Source: Austwickia sp.
GTDB taxonomy: Bacteria; Actinomycetota; Actinomycetes; Actinomycetales; Dermatophilaceae
DNA length: 64,000 nucleotides
Direction: 5' to 3'
Assembly: GCA_016699675.1 (NCBI GenBank)
Contig: CP064985.1
Span: forward strand, 2,852,001 to 2,916,000
The notes beneath the pieces are model-generated. The model did not search any database, had not been told where the DNA came from, and worked only from the letters and a program-made list of their open reading frames with translations. Shown here one piece after another: positions 25,243-34,346 of this stretch; positions within the stretch are counted from its first letter, which is position 1, and every line of letters begins with the position of its first letter. A program made the position numbers and the translations under genes.

Positions 25243-26046
25243 GTGACCGCTCAGCACGCCGACGAACTGCTCGTCACCCGCCGCGAGGACGGCGCGGTCG
25301 TCGAGGTCACCTTCAACCGGCCGCACCGGCACAACGCGTTCACGTTCGTGATGTACGACGGGATGCGCGCGCTGTTCGACGCCCTGGCTGACGACGCCGC
25401 GGCCCGGGTGATCGTCTTTCGCGGCGCCGGACAGGTGGCCTTCGCCGCCGGCAACGAGATCGCCGAGTTCGTGGCGATGACGGAGAGCGCCCAGGCCGTG
25501 GCGCACGAGGGACGCGTCCGGCGCCTGCTCACCGACCTGGGGCGCCTCCCCCAGGTGAGCATCGCGGCGGTCGACGGGCTGTGCGTCGGCGGGGGACTGG
25601 CCGTCGCCACGTACTGCGACCTGCGCGTCGCCACGACCACCTCCCGGTTCGGCTATCCCATCGCCCGGACCCTCGGCAACGCCCTGTCCCGGCCGTTGCT
25701 CGAACGGTGCGTACACGTCTTCGGGGAGTCCGTGACCCGGCAGATGCTGCTGGCAAGCCGCCTGCTGGACGCGCGACGGGCGTATGAGCTCGGCGCCCTC
25801 GTCGCGGTGTCCGACAGCCGCGCCGATCTGGATCGGGAAGTCGAGGCCCTCGTCAGCGGGCTTCTGCAGGCCGCACCCAGCACGGTGCGCACCACCAAGG
25901 AACAGCTCGCCGACATCACGGCGTACGCCGGCGACCTTGACCACGATGAGCGACTCCTCGAACGGGCCTACGGCAGCGCGGCGTTCCGCGAGGGAGTGCG
26001 CGCCTTCCTCGCCAAGGAGAAACCCGACTTCGCGGGCCTGGTCTGA
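25243..26046 (+). CDS. Enoyl-CoA hydratase/isomerase family protein
   Basis: A 267-aa crotonase-fold enzyme. TFNRPHRHNAFTFVMYDGM and FAAGNEIAEFVAM form the first oxyanion-hole region, and AAVDGLCVGGGLAVATYCDL forms the second (GGG). The Glu residues that hydrate 2-enoyl-CoA in classic hydratases are not clearly placed (PIARTLGNALS follows), so the exact reaction is uncertain. The C-terminus FREGVRAFLAKEKPDF is typical. The GTG at 25243 is preceded by GAGGAGG. Confidence 0.9.
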   Translation: MTAQHADELLVTRREDGAVVEVTFNRPHRHNAFTFVMYDGMRALFDALADDAAARVIVFRGAGQVAFAAGNEIAEFVAMTESAQAVAHEGRVRRLLTDLGRLPQVSIAAVDGLCVGGGLAVATYCDLRVATTTSRFGYPIARTLGNALSRPLLERCVHVFGESVTRQMLLASRLLDARRAYELGALVAVSDSRADLDREVEALVSGLLQAAPSTVRTTKEQLADITAYAGDLDHDERLLERAYGSAAFREGVRAFLAKEKPDFAGLV

Positions 26047-26128
26047 GCCGTTCCGCGGCTCGGCTTGCGCACCCGGCTGAGCTGGCGCGATGGGCGACTC
26101 GGCCGGAGTGCGGGGCTAGGCTGACCGC

Positions 26129-27973
26129 ATGGTGAACCGGAACTACGAGTTCGTGCCCGGACCTCGCGGGCAGCGGCTGAAGATCCACACCCGGGGAAGC
26201 ACGATCATGACGCTGCCGACGATCAACCGCGGCACCGCCTTCACCTGGCCCGAACGGCACGCCTTCGGCCTCACCGGCCTGCTGCCGCCCGGCGTCGCCA
26301 CGTTGGACTGGCAAGTGCGCCGCAGCTACGAGAACTACCTCGAACAGTCCAGCCCGGTGGCGAAGTACGCCTACCTGGCCGGGCTGCGCGACCGCAACGA
26401 AGTGCTGTTCTACCGGCTGCTGTCCGAGCACCTCGAGGAGATGCTGCCGATCGTCTACACCCCGACGATCGGCGACGTCATCGAGCGGTTCAGCCACACG
26501 TTCAGCCGCATGCGCGGGGTGTTCACCTCCGTCGACTTCCCGGAGGAGATCGAGGAGTCGCTGCTCAACTACGGCCTCGAACCCGACCAGTGCGACCTCA
26601 TCGTCGTCACCGACTCCGAGGGCATCCTCGGCATCGGTGACCAGGGCGTCGGCGGCGTGCAGATCTGCGTCGGCAAGCTGTCGGTCTACACCGCCGCGGC
26701 CGGGATCGACCCCCGCCGCGTCATTCCGGTGGTCGTCGACGTGGGCACCGACAACATGGAGCTGCTCAACGACGAGTTCTACCTGGGCTCCCGGCACAGC
26801 CGCCGGCGCGGCGCCGTGTACGACGAGTTCATCGAGCAGTTCGTCGCCACCGCCACTCGGCTGTTCCCGCACGCCATGATCCACTTCGAGGACTTCGGGG
26901 CGGGCAACGCCCACCGGATCCTCGACACGTACCGGCACCGCTACTGCGCCTTCAACGACGACATCCAGGGCACCGCGGCAGTCGTGACCGCGGCGGCCCT
27001 CGCCGGCGTGAAGACGACGGGCAGCCGGATGCGCGAGCAGCGCGTCGTCGTGTTCGGAGCCGGTACGGCGGGGGTGGGCATCGCCGACCTCATGCGCGAC
27101 CGGATGATCCGCGAGGGGCTGGGCGAGGCCGAGTCGTACCGGCAGTTCTGGTGCCTGGGCTCGCGAGGCCTGATCCACACCGGGCTGGGCGAGAAGGTGC
27201 GCGACTTTCAGCAGCCGTACGCCCGCCCGCAGGACGAGCTGGCCTCCTGGCAGCTCGACGACCCCGGCAACATCTCGCTCGCCGATGTCGTGCGCAACGT
27301 CCGCCCCACCATGCTCATCGGCACCTCGGCCCGGGCCGGGGCGTTCACCGAGGCCATCGTGCGGGACATGGCCGCGCACGTGGACCGGCCGATCATCATG
27401 CCGCTGTCGAACCCCACCTCGCGGGCCGAGGCCGTGCCCAAGGACATCATCGAGTGGACCAACGGGCAGGCGCTCGTGGCCACCGGATCCCCCTTCGCCC
27501 CGGTGGAATACGGCGGGCGGCGCTTCGAGATCGCCCAGGCGAACAACGCGCTCGTGTTCCCCGGGATCGGCCTCGGGGTCGTGGTGAGCAAGGCGAGCCG
27601 GGTGTCGGATCGGATGATCGCCGCGGCCGCCGAGGCGGTGGCCGAGATCGTGGACGTCGCCCCGTACGGCCGGTCCCTGCTGCCCTCGATCTCCCAGCTG
27701 CGCCGCGTCTCCGGCACGGTCGCGATTCGGGTGGCCGAGACGGCATACGAGGAGGGCCTCTCGCAGGTCAAGCTCGACGACCCGGTGCAGCGGGTCTACG
27801 AGGCCATGTGGCAGCCGGTGTACCCCGAAATCATCCTGCCCCCGGGGGACTGGAAGGACATGGCGTTGGAGCGCCGCAAGGCCGCGCTCGCCGCGGACGA
27901 GGCGGCGGCCGAGGCCGGGGAGGACACCGCGGGGAACGGTGCCCCGAGTCGCGACGCGAGCGGGGGCTCGTGA
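26129..27973 (+). CDS. maeA: NAD-type malic enzyme (large type)
   Basis: A 614-aa oxidative decarboxylase converting malate to pyruvate, CO2 and NAD(P)H. LPIVYTPTIGDVIERFS, DSEGILGIGDQGVGG, NDEFYLGSRHSRRRG and CAFNDDIQGTAAVVTAA are the malic-enzyme motifs. VVVFGAGTAGVGIADLM is the dinucleotide-binding fold. The long N-terminal part and length match SfcA/MaeA rather than the short MaeB type. ATG start at 26129. The C-terminus ends in an Ala/Glu-rich tail. The next gene (MFS transporter) overlaps the stop by 4 bp (GTG 27970), suggesting co-expression; a dicarboxylate substrate for that transporter would fit. Confidence 0.93.
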   Translation: MVNRNYEFVPGPRGQRLKIHTRGSTIMTLPTINRGTAFTWPERHAFGLTGLLPPGVATLDWQVRRSYENYLEQSSPVAKYAYLAGLRDRNEVLFYRLLSEHLEEMLPIVYTPTIGDVIERFSHTFSRMRGVFTSVDFPEEIEESLLNYGLEPDQCDLIVVTDSEGILGIGDQGVGGVQICVGKLSVYTAAAGIDPRRVIPVVVDVGTDNMELLNDEFYLGSRHSRRRGAVYDEFIEQFVATATRLFPHAMIHFEDFGAGNAHRILDTYRHRYCAFNDDIQGTAAVVTAAALAGVKTTGSRMREQRVVVFGAGTAGVGIADLMRDRMIREGLGEAESYRQFWCLGSRGLIHTGLGEKVRDFQQPYARPQDELASWQLDDPGNISLADVVRNVRPTMLIGTSARAGAFTEAIVRDMAAHVDRPIIMPLSNPTSRAEAVPKDIIEWTNGQALVATGSPFAPVEYGGRRFEIAQANNALVFPGIGLGVVVSKASRVSDRMIAAAAEAVAEIVDVAPYGRSLLPSISQLRRVSGTVAIRVAETAYEEGLSQVKLDDPVQRVYEAMWQPVYPEIILPPGDWKDMALERRKAALAADEAAAEAGEDTAGNGAPSRDASGGS

Positions 27974-29314
27974 GCTCCGGGCCGGTGCCGACCCGTTCGG
28001 AGCGCCTCGACAGCCTGCCGTACACCCGCGCGCACTCGAAGCTGCTGGTCGGCTCGGGCATCGGGTGGGCACTCGACGCCATGGACGTCGGGCTCATGTC
28101 GTTCGTCGTCACCGCTCTCGCCGTGCAGTGGCACCTCGACAAGGACCAGACGTCGTGGATCCTGTCGATCGGCTTCGTCGGGATGGCGATCGGCGCGAGC
28201 GTCGGCGGCCTGCTGGCCGACCGGATCGGGCGCCGGCAGGTGTTCGCCCTGACGCTGCTCATCTACGGGCTCGCCACGGGCGCCTCGGCGCTGGCCCAGT
28301 CCGTGGCGGTGCTGATGGCCATGCGGTTCGTCGTGGGTCTCGGGCTCGGGGCCGAGCTGCCGGTGGCTTCGACGCTGGTCAGCGAGTATTCACCCCGCCT
28401 CATCCGCGGCCGCATGGTCGTGATCCTGGAGGCCTTCTGGGCGGTCGGCTGGATTCTCGCCGCCCTGATCGGCTTCAAGGTGATCCCCACCTCCGACGAC
28501 GGCTGGCGGTGGGCGCTGCTGGTCGGCATCGTGCCCACGCTGTACGCCGTGGTCGTGCGGATGGGCCTGCCCGAATCGGTGCGCTTCCTGGAGCGGGCGG
28601 GCCGGTACGACGAGGCCGAGCGGGCCGTCCGGGTCTTCGAGCAATCCGCGGGCGTCGAGCCCCCCGAGGATCCCGCCGCGGCCGAGGTCGCGACCCGGCG
28701 CGCGCAGGAGGCGGGGTCGCGCAGGGCCTCGGCGGAGCTGTGGTCTCCCGAGTACCGGCGGCGCACCGCGGCCCTGTGGTGCGTCTGGTTCATGGTGAAC
28801 CTGTCGTATTACGGCGCCTTCTCGTGGCTGCCGAGCCTGCTGCACGCGCAGGGGCACACCGTCGTGAAGTCGTTCGAGTACACGCTCTACATCACGCTCG
28901 CCCAGATCCCGGGCTACGCCTTGGCGGCGTATCTCATCGAGAAGGTCGGCCGCCGGGGCACGCTGGCGGGATTCCTGCTCGGCTCCGCGGTGGCGGCCTT
29001 CGCCTTCGGGGGGGCCCGCGAGGACGCCGCCATCATCGGGGCCGGCCTCGCGCTCAGCTTCTTCAACCTCGGCGCGTGGGGAGCCCTGTACGCCGTGTCG
29101 CCCGAGATCTATCCCACCGGGATCCGCGGCCGCGGGCGCCGGATCCGCCGCCGCCTTCGGCCGGCTGGCCTCGATCATCGCCCCGCTGTCGGTGCCCTAC
29201 CTGCTCGGCTGGGGCGGTCAGCCGCTGACGTTCGGGGTCTTCGCCGCGGCGTTCGCGATCGCCGCGCTCGCCGCCCTGTTCCTGCCCGAACTCACCGACG
29301 CCGCCCTGGAGTAA
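27970..29314 (+). pseudogene. MFS transporter with a frameshift near the C-terminus
   Basis: From GTG 27970 the frame encodes a sugar/organic-acid type MFS transporter: GSGIGWALDAMDVGLMSFVV, GGLLADRIGRRQVFAL, GLGLGAELPVASTLVSEYSP and later EIYPTGIRG. At about 29130 the frame becomes Arg-rich. Reading one base later gives GAGSAAAFGRLASIIAPL, then VPYLLGWGGQPLTFGVF and the end FLPELTDAALE with TAA at 29312-29314. So one extra base (or two lost) separates helices 10-11 from 12. It is a recent pseudogene or a sequence error in a G/C run. Without the shift the protein would be ~448 aa. The uninterrupted frame ends at 29358 with a nonsense tail. Confidence 0.75.
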
Positions 29315-29410
29315 GCGGGCGCGGGAGTGACCGCGCGGGGGTATGCGGGCGGGTGTAAGCGGGCGGGAGTGACCGAGCTGAAGTGAGCGCGCTGGAGTAA
29401 GCGCCGGACC
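29309..29410 (+). repeat. Imperfect G-rich repeats after the MFS gene
   Basis: GTAAGCGGGCGCGGGAGTGA at 29311 returns at 29355 with a 2-bp deletion, and GGAGTAAGCG at 29309 returns at 29394. The first copy includes the stop of the transporter frame. No gene is seen here. Confidence 0.5.
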
Positions 29411-29415
29411 TGCGG

Positions 29416-30204
29416 TTAGCGCAGGCAGACCAGGCAGACCACGGCGAACAGCCAGCTCGTGAAGGTGCCAACCAAGAAGTACTCCGTCGCGGTGTCGATG
29501 CGCTGCGGCCCCGGCGGCGGACGCACCGGCGTGCCGGCGGGGCCGAGCAGGCTCTCGCGGTGCACCGCCTGCAGCTCGGGGAACCGCAGCAGGCCCTTCG
29601 CGGCGGAGATCACGGCGGCCGCGGGCAGCTGCCCGACGAGCCCCAGGCCGAGGATGAACGTGCGCTCCATCGGGCCGAGCAGCCGACCGCCCTTGAGTCG
29701 CTGCTCGGCGGTGAACTCCTCGCCGTCGCTCGTGCGCGGTACGCCGGTGCCGGCCAGCACCAGCCGCACCACGACGTTGCCGGTGCCCCACTGGGCGAGG
29801 ATCGCAGCCAGTGCGGCCACGGCGCGCTCGGGGGAGAGGGCTGCGAGCAGCGGCGGATGCGCCCAGCCGAGCCAGGCCACCAGGGGGCCGTCGATCGGGT
29901 GGGCCCACCCGGCACACAGGGTGGCCAGCGCGGCCGGGACGACGAGCGTCGCCACCGCCCGGCGGACGCCCGGGGGACGCTCCTGCGACCCCGACAGGGC
30001 CGCCTGGCTGGCGGCCAGCCAGGCCCACAAGGACGCCAGGGCCACGCCCAGGGCCAGCAGGTCGGCGACGGTGGTCCGGCCGGTGAGCAGCCACATGGCC
30101 ACGGCCACGACGCCGCCGACGGTCAGCGGCGTTCGACGGCCGGGTGCGCCCCGGGCCAGGTCCAGGCACGCGAGCGCCAGGAACCACAACGCCAGCCAGC
30201 TCAC
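29416..30204 (-). CDS. DUF3307-like membrane protein, partner of SatD
   Basis: A 262-aa protein with about six hydrophobic segments (for example WLALWFLALACLDLA at the start and YFLVGTFTSWLFAVVCLVCL at the end). The sequence GTGNVVVRLVLAGTG then ERTFILGLGLVGQLPAAAVI is DUF3307-like, a family often found next to satD. The GTG at 30202-30204 follows GGGGAGG and is 24 bp after the satD stop, so the two form an operon. Function unknown. Confidence 0.68.
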   Translation of the reverse strand: MSWLALWFLALACLDLARGAPGRRTPLTVGGVVAVAMWLLTGRTTVADLLALGVALASLWAWLAASQAALSGSQERPPGVRRAVATLVVPAALATLCAGWAHPIDGPLVAWLGWAHPPLLAALSPERAVAALAAILAQWGTGNVVVRLVLAGTGVPRTSDGEEFTAEQRLKGGRLLGPMERTFILGLGLVGQLPAAAVISAAKGLLRFPELQAVHRESLLGPAGTPVRPPPGPQRIDTATEYFLVGTFTSWLFAVVCLVCLR

Positions 30205-30228
30205 GACGTACCTCCCCTTCCCGCAGAC

Positions 30229-30942
30229 CTAGGACGCCGACTCCGGAGCCCACAACGCGCGCAGCGCCGCCAGCAGCGCCCAGCTCCCGTTGCGCGCGAG
30301 CCGTTGCGAGACCGCCGACTGGGTGATGCCCTCGGCGGCCGCGAGCTGACTCTGGGTGAGCCCGGCCGCCGTCCCACGGATGAGTCTGACGTCGAGGTCC
30401 GACAACCCTGCGACCAGCTCGTCCAGCGTGCCCAGCGTGGCGTTGACCAGGCCGGCCAGCGGGGTGCCGCCGGCGTCGGCGTACGGTCTGGCGTCGGGGT
30501 CCGCGGTGTCGCAGAACCGGGCCCGCAGCGCGCCGCCCCGGCGGTGGCTCCCGGCCTGGTCGACCTCCTCGATCGCCCGGCGCGCCGACCACCAGCCGGG
30601 CCCGTCCTGCACGCCGTGAACCCCGGTGTCGGGCTCCAGGAGCTGCACGGGGCCCCACCCCAGCCCGTACCGGGTGTCGGTCACCGGGCCCGCCGGGCCG
30701 GTCGCCCCGAGCAGCCGCAGCCGAAGGGTGAGCATGGCGCCGACGGCCGCCGGCACATCGCGAAAGACGCCCTGGAACTCGTCCCCGAGCGTGATGCGCA
30801 GCGGCACGACCGGGCCGGCGGCGTTGACCTCCCGGATCGCCGCGAGCAGGGCCTCGTGCAGGACGGTCCGGTCGGCGGTTCGCCGGGACCCCACGACGTC
30901 GCCGATCAGGGTCGCGACGGGGCTGCCGTTCTCGATCCACAT
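30229..30942 (-). CDS. SatD-family protein with C-terminal helix-turn-helix
   Basis: A 237-aa protein. The N-terminal part has VATLIGDVVGSRR (Asp15) and RITLGDEFQGVF (GDEF at 53-56), the SatD hallmarks. The C-terminal 194-215 region GLTQSQLAAAEGITQSAVSQ is a helix-turn-helix. The family is named from an acid-tolerance locus of Streptococcus mutans, but its biochemistry is not established. The two acidic motifs resemble the metal-binding positions of nucleotide-cyclase-like folds (my inference). The ATG at 30940-30942 lies 7 bp after a perfect 17-bp inverted repeat, its likely own operator. It lies downstream of pntB in the same direction. Confidence 0.82.
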   Translation of the reverse strand: MWIENGSPVATLIGDVVGSRRTADRTVLHEALLAAIREVNAAGPVVPLRITLGDEFQGVFRDVPAAVGAMLTLRLRLLGATGPAGPVTDTRYGLGWGPVQLLEPDTGVHGVQDGPGWWSARRAIEEVDQAGSHRRGGALRARFCDTADPDARPYADAGGTPLAGLVNATLGTLDELVAGLSDLDVRLIRGTAAGLTQSQLAAAEGITQSAVSQRLARNGSWALLAALRALWAPESAS

Positions 30943-30949
30943 AGAAATA

Positions 30950-30989
30950 AGCTTACCCCTGATAGTCCGAAAACTATCAGGGGTAAGCT
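30950..30989 (-). promoter_or_regulatory. Perfect 17-bp inverted repeat between pntB and satD
   Basis: Arms 30950-30966 (AGCTTACCCCTGATAGT) and 30973-30989 (ACTATCAGGGGTAAGCT) are exact inverses around CCGAAA. On the minus strand the repeat ends 7 bp before the satD ATG. It could be the operator bound by the SatD helix-turn-helix, and as RNA it is followed by TATTTCT, so it may also end the pntAB transcript. TAAGCT in the near arm could serve as a -10 for a leaderless satD mRNA. Confidence 0.8.
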
Positions 30990-31014
30990 ACTACTGCAGG
31001 GGAGGGGAAGAAGC

Positions 31015-32532
31015 TCAGGCCGAGACTCGAGACTTGATCGCTCGGTGGATGTCGTCGACGCGCTCCTTGGCGTCGCCGAAGAGCATCTGCGTGTTCTCGT
31101 TGAAGAACAGCGGGTTCTGCACGCCGGCATAGCCGGTCGCCATCGACCGCTTGAACACGATCACGTTCGCGGCCTCCCACACGTGCAGCACGGGCATGCC
31201 CGCGATGGGGGAGGACGGGTCGTCGAGCGCGGCCGGGTTGACCGTGTCGTTGGCGCCGATGACCAGCACGACGTCCGTCTCGTCGAAGTCGTCGTTGATC
31301 TCGTCCATCTCCAGCACGATGTCGTAGGGCACCTTGGCCTCGGCCAGCAGGACGTTCATGTGGCCCGGCAGCCGACCTGCGACCGGGTGGATGCCGAACC
31401 GGACGTTGCAGCCGCGCTTGCGCAGCTCCTCGGTGATCTCGGCGACCGGGTACTGCGCCTGCGCCACGGCCATGCCGTAACCGGGGGTGATGATGACCGA
31501 CTTGGCGTCGAGCAGCATCTCGGCGGCGCCCTCCGCGTCGATCTCGCGGTGCTCGCCGTAGTCCTTGGCCTCGCCCACGACCGCGCCGTCCGAGCCGAAG
31601 CCGCCGGCGATGACGTTGAAGAACGAACGGCCCATGCCCTTGCACATGATGTAGCTCAGGAAGGCACCGGAGGAGCCGACGAGCGCGCCGGTGATGATGA
31701 GCAGGTCGTTGTTGAGCATGAACCCGGCGGCCGCCGCGGCCCATCCGGAGTAGCTGTTGAGCATCGACACCACGACCGGCATGTCGCCGCCGCCGATGGA
31801 GGCGACGAGGTGGAACCCAAGCGCCAGCGCGATGACCGTCATGAGGATGAGCAGGAGCAGGTTCGGGCTCTTGATGAAGACCGCCGTGAGGATGAAGAAC
31901 AACACGATCGCGCCGAGGTTGAGCATGTTGTGCGCCGGCAGCATGAGCGGGGCGGACTTCATCTTCGCGGACAGCTTCAGGTAGGCGACGATCGAGCCCG
32001 TGAAGGTGACGGCGCCGATGAAGACGCCGATGAAGACCTCGCCGCTGTGGATCGGGCCCAGCGAGCCGGCCAGGTCGGCCGGGAAGGGGTGGTTGTTGCG
32101 CTCGGCCTCGGCGATCCGCTCATGGGCGTCGAAGTAGGAGACGTAGCCGACGAGCACGGCGGCCAGACCGACGAAGCTGTGCAGCAGTGCGATCAGCTCG
32201 GGCATGCCGGTCATCTCGACCTTCTGGGCCTTCCAGATGCCGATGACGGCGCCGATGGCCATAGCGACGGCGATGAACAGGATGCCGTTCATGCCGGAGC
32301 CGGACCGGTCCTGCAGGTCGGCCGTGTTGCGGGCGTAGTCAATCCCGCCGACGGCCGCCACGATCGTGATGAGGATGGCCAGCGCCATGCCGTAGATGCC
32401 GTAGGTGTTGCCGCCCTTGGCGGACTCGTGCTTGCTCAGCCCGGCGAGGGCCAGGATGAACAGCAGCGCCGCGATGATGTACGTGCCCTGCGCCAGCGTT
32501 GCCGGCAGGAAGGCATTGACGGTGTCGGTCAT
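31015..32532 (-). CDS. pntB: NAD(P) transhydrogenase, beta subunit
   Basis: A 505-aa membrane subunit of the proton-pumping transhydrogenase, which uses the proton gradient to reduce NADP+ with NADH. About eight N-terminal membrane helices (for example THGIYGMALAILITIV-like stretch, GGGDMPVVVSMLNSYSGWAA) are followed by the NADP-binding domain III with VIITPGYGMAVAQAQYPVAE, IHPVAGRLPGHMNVLLAEA and MFGDAKERVD near the end. The ATG at 32530-32532 lies 7 bp after the pntA stop. Nineteen upstream residues in frame belong to pntA DNA and are rejected. Confidence 0.95.
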   Translation of the reverse strand: MTDTVNAFLPATLAQGTYIIAALLFILALAGLSKHESAKGGNTYGIYGMALAILITIVAAVGGIDYARNTADLQDRSGSGMNGILFIAVAMAIGAVIGIWKAQKVEMTGMPELIALLHSFVGLAAVLVGYVSYFDAHERIAEAERNNHPFPADLAGSLGPIHSGEVFIGVFIGAVTFTGSIVAYLKLSAKMKSAPLMLPAHNMLNLGAIVLFFILTAVFIKSPNLLLLILMTVIALALGFHLVASIGGGDMPVVVSMLNSYSGWAAAAAGFMLNNDLLIITGALVGSSGAFLSYIMCKGMGRSFFNVIAGGFGSDGAVVGEAKDYGEHREIDAEGAAEMLLDAKSVIITPGYGMAVAQAQYPVAEITEELRKRGCNVRFGIHPVAGRLPGHMNVLLAEAKVPYDIVLEMDEINDDFDETDVVLVIGANDTVNPAALDDPSSPIAGMPVLHVWEAANVIVFKRSMATGYAGVQNPLFFNENTQMLFGDAKERVDDIHRAIKSRVSA

Positions 32533-32539
32533 GTCTAGG

Positions 32540-34093
32540 TCAGCCCCTCTTGAACATTTCGAGCATCCGGCCGGTGACCTTGAAACCACCGAAGATGTTG
32601 ATGCTGGCCAGCAGGATCGCGATGAACGCCAGAACGTTCATGACGAGGTTGTTCTCGGCCCGGCCGACCTGTAGGAGGGCGCCGACGACGATGATGCCCG
32701 AGATGGCGTTGGTGACCGACATCAGCGGCGTGTGCAGCGCGTGGTGCACGTTGCCGATGACGTAGTAGCCGATGACGCACGCGAGCATGAAGACCATGAA
32801 GTGCCCGAGGAACGCCTCCGGCGAGAACGCGAACAGGACGAGCGCGAGCACGGCCACGATGGCGGCCGTGGTCAGCTTCCGGCTCTGGGACATGGGCGCC
32901 TTGACGGGCTTCTCCGGCTTCGGCGCCACCTCGGCGGCCGGCTGCGCGGCGGGCGCGGCCGAGACCTTGACCAGGTCCGGCGGCGGCGGCCACATGAGCT
33001 TGCCGTCCTTGACGACGGACATGCCGCGGACGATGACGTCTTCCTCGTCGAGGACGAGCTGGCCGTCCTTCTCCGGGGTGGCCAGCTTGAGGAAGTTGAC
33101 CATGTTCTGCCCGTACAGCTGGCTCGCCTGGGTGGGCAGCCGACCCGCGAGGTCCGTGTAGCCGATCAGCGTGACGCCGTTCGCGACGACCGCCTTCTCG
33201 CCGGCGACGGTGCCCTCGACGTTGCCGCCGGTCTGGGCCGCCATGTCGACGATGACGCTGCCGGGCTTCATCGTGTCCAGCATCTCGGCGGTGATCAGCC
33301 GCGGCGCGGGCCGGCCCGGGATCAGCGCGGTCGTCACGATGATGTCGACGTCCTTGCACTGCTCGGCGTACATCTTCGCCTGCAGCGCCTGGTAGTCCGC
33401 GCCCATCTCCTTGGCGTAGCCATCGGTGCTGACCTCGGCGTTCGGGTCCTCGACGGCGACGAATTCGGCGCCCATGGACTCGACCTGCTCGGCGACCTCG
33501 GGTCGTACGTCGTTCGCGCGGACGATCGCGCCCATCGCGTTGGCGGCGCCGATGGCGGCGAGTCCGGCGACCCCTGCGCCCGCCACGAAGACCTTGGCCG
33601 GCGGGACCTTGCCCGCGGCGGTGACCTGGCCGGTGAAGAACCGGCCGAACTCGTGCGCCGCCTCGACGACCGCCCGATAACCGGCGATGTTCGCCATCGA
33701 CGACAGCACGTCCATCGACTGGGCGCGCGAGATGCGCGGCACGGCATCCATCGACAGCGCGGTGATATTGCGCGCGGCGAGCTTGTTCACCATGGCCTGG
33801 TCGAGCCGCGGGTTCAGCAGGCCGATCAGCGTCGCGCCATCACGCAGCATGGCCAGCTCGTTGTCGTTCGGCGGGTTGACCTTGAGGACGATGTCCGCGG
33901 CCCACACGTCGACGACCTCGCCGAGCCGAGCGCCGGCCTCGGTGAACGCCTCGTCGGAGAGAGCGGCGTGGGCGCCGGCGCCGCTCTCCACAACGACGTC
34001 ATAACCGAGCTTGAGCAATTGGCCAACGGTTTGCGGGGTCGCCGCCACGCGGGTCTCACCCGCGTGCGTCTCCTTCGGAATGCCGATCAGCAC
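32540..34093 (-). CDS. pntA: NAD(P) transhydrogenase, alpha subunit (fused PntAA-PntAB type)
   Basis: A 517-aa protein with the NAD-binding domain I (IGIPKETHAGETRVAATPQT, VFVAGAGVAGLAAIGAANAM, GADYQALQAKMYAEQCKDVD) and, after an Ala/Pro linker, about four membrane helices of domain II (AIVAVLALVLFAFSPEAFLG to NMVLAFIAILLASINIFGGF-like end). In many actinobacteria these are two genes; here they are fused, as in E. coli. The GTG at 34091-34093 follows AAGGAG by 8 bp; the frame runs 20 codons further upstream without family similarity. Together with pntB it is a complete two-gene transhydrogenase operon. Confidence 0.94.
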   Translation of the reverse strand: MLIGIPKETHAGETRVAATPQTVGQLLKLGYDVVVESGAGAHAALSDEAFTEAGARLGEVVDVWAADIVLKVNPPNDNELAMLRDGATLIGLLNPRLDQAMVNKLAARNITALSMDAVPRISRAQSMDVLSSMANIAGYRAVVEAAHEFGRFFTGQVTAAGKVPPAKVFVAGAGVAGLAAIGAANAMGAIVRANDVRPEVAEQVESMGAEFVAVEDPNAEVSTDGYAKEMGADYQALQAKMYAEQCKDVDIIVTTALIPGRPAPRLITAEMLDTMKPGSVIVDMAAQTGGNVEGTVAGEKAVVANGVTLIGYTDLAGRLPTQASQLYGQNMVNFLKLATPEKDGQLVLDEEDVIVRGMSVVKDGKLMWPPPPDLVKVSAAPAAQPAAEVAPKPEKPVKAPMSQSRKLTTAAIVAVLALVLFAFSPEAFLGHFMVFMLACVIGYYVIGNVHHALHTPLMSVTNAISGIIVVGALLQVGRAENNLVMNVLAFIAILLASINIFGGFKVTGRMLEMFKRG

Positions 34094-34257
34094 GGGGTGG
34101 ACTCCTTCGCAGTGCGGCGCTCCAGAGTTGGGCGCCGTCGGGGAACAGTTCATTGGCTGCGCGTCGGCGCCAGATGGGTCGAAGGTCCCACGATCCTGGC
34201 ACGCCAGCGCTGTTCGGGGCCCCCGACGCCGTAGGGACCCGCACCCGAGGCTAGTCC

Positions 34258-34270
34258 TGAACGGCGTTCA
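34258..34270 (+). promoter_or_regulatory. BioQ-type operator before bioYMN
   Basis: TGAACGGCGTTCA is a perfect 13-bp palindrome that fits the BioQ (TetR-family biotin repressor) site TGAAC-N3-GTTAC described in corynebacteria. It lies 77 bp before the bioY ATG, near TTAGGCT-like -10 candidates. BioQ itself is not in the window. Confidence 0.7.
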
Positions 34271-34346
34271 AGTTAGGTGTTAGGCTCAGGCGCGTCTGGT
34301 CGGCTCGACTGCGGGCCGAGTCGCCCTCGCCCACCCAGGAGTTGTC

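Noticed and set aside
25916..28072. 718-codon minus-strand frame opposite the malic enzyme gene
   Set aside because: Same high-GC shadow effect; the plus-strand malic enzyme is intact.
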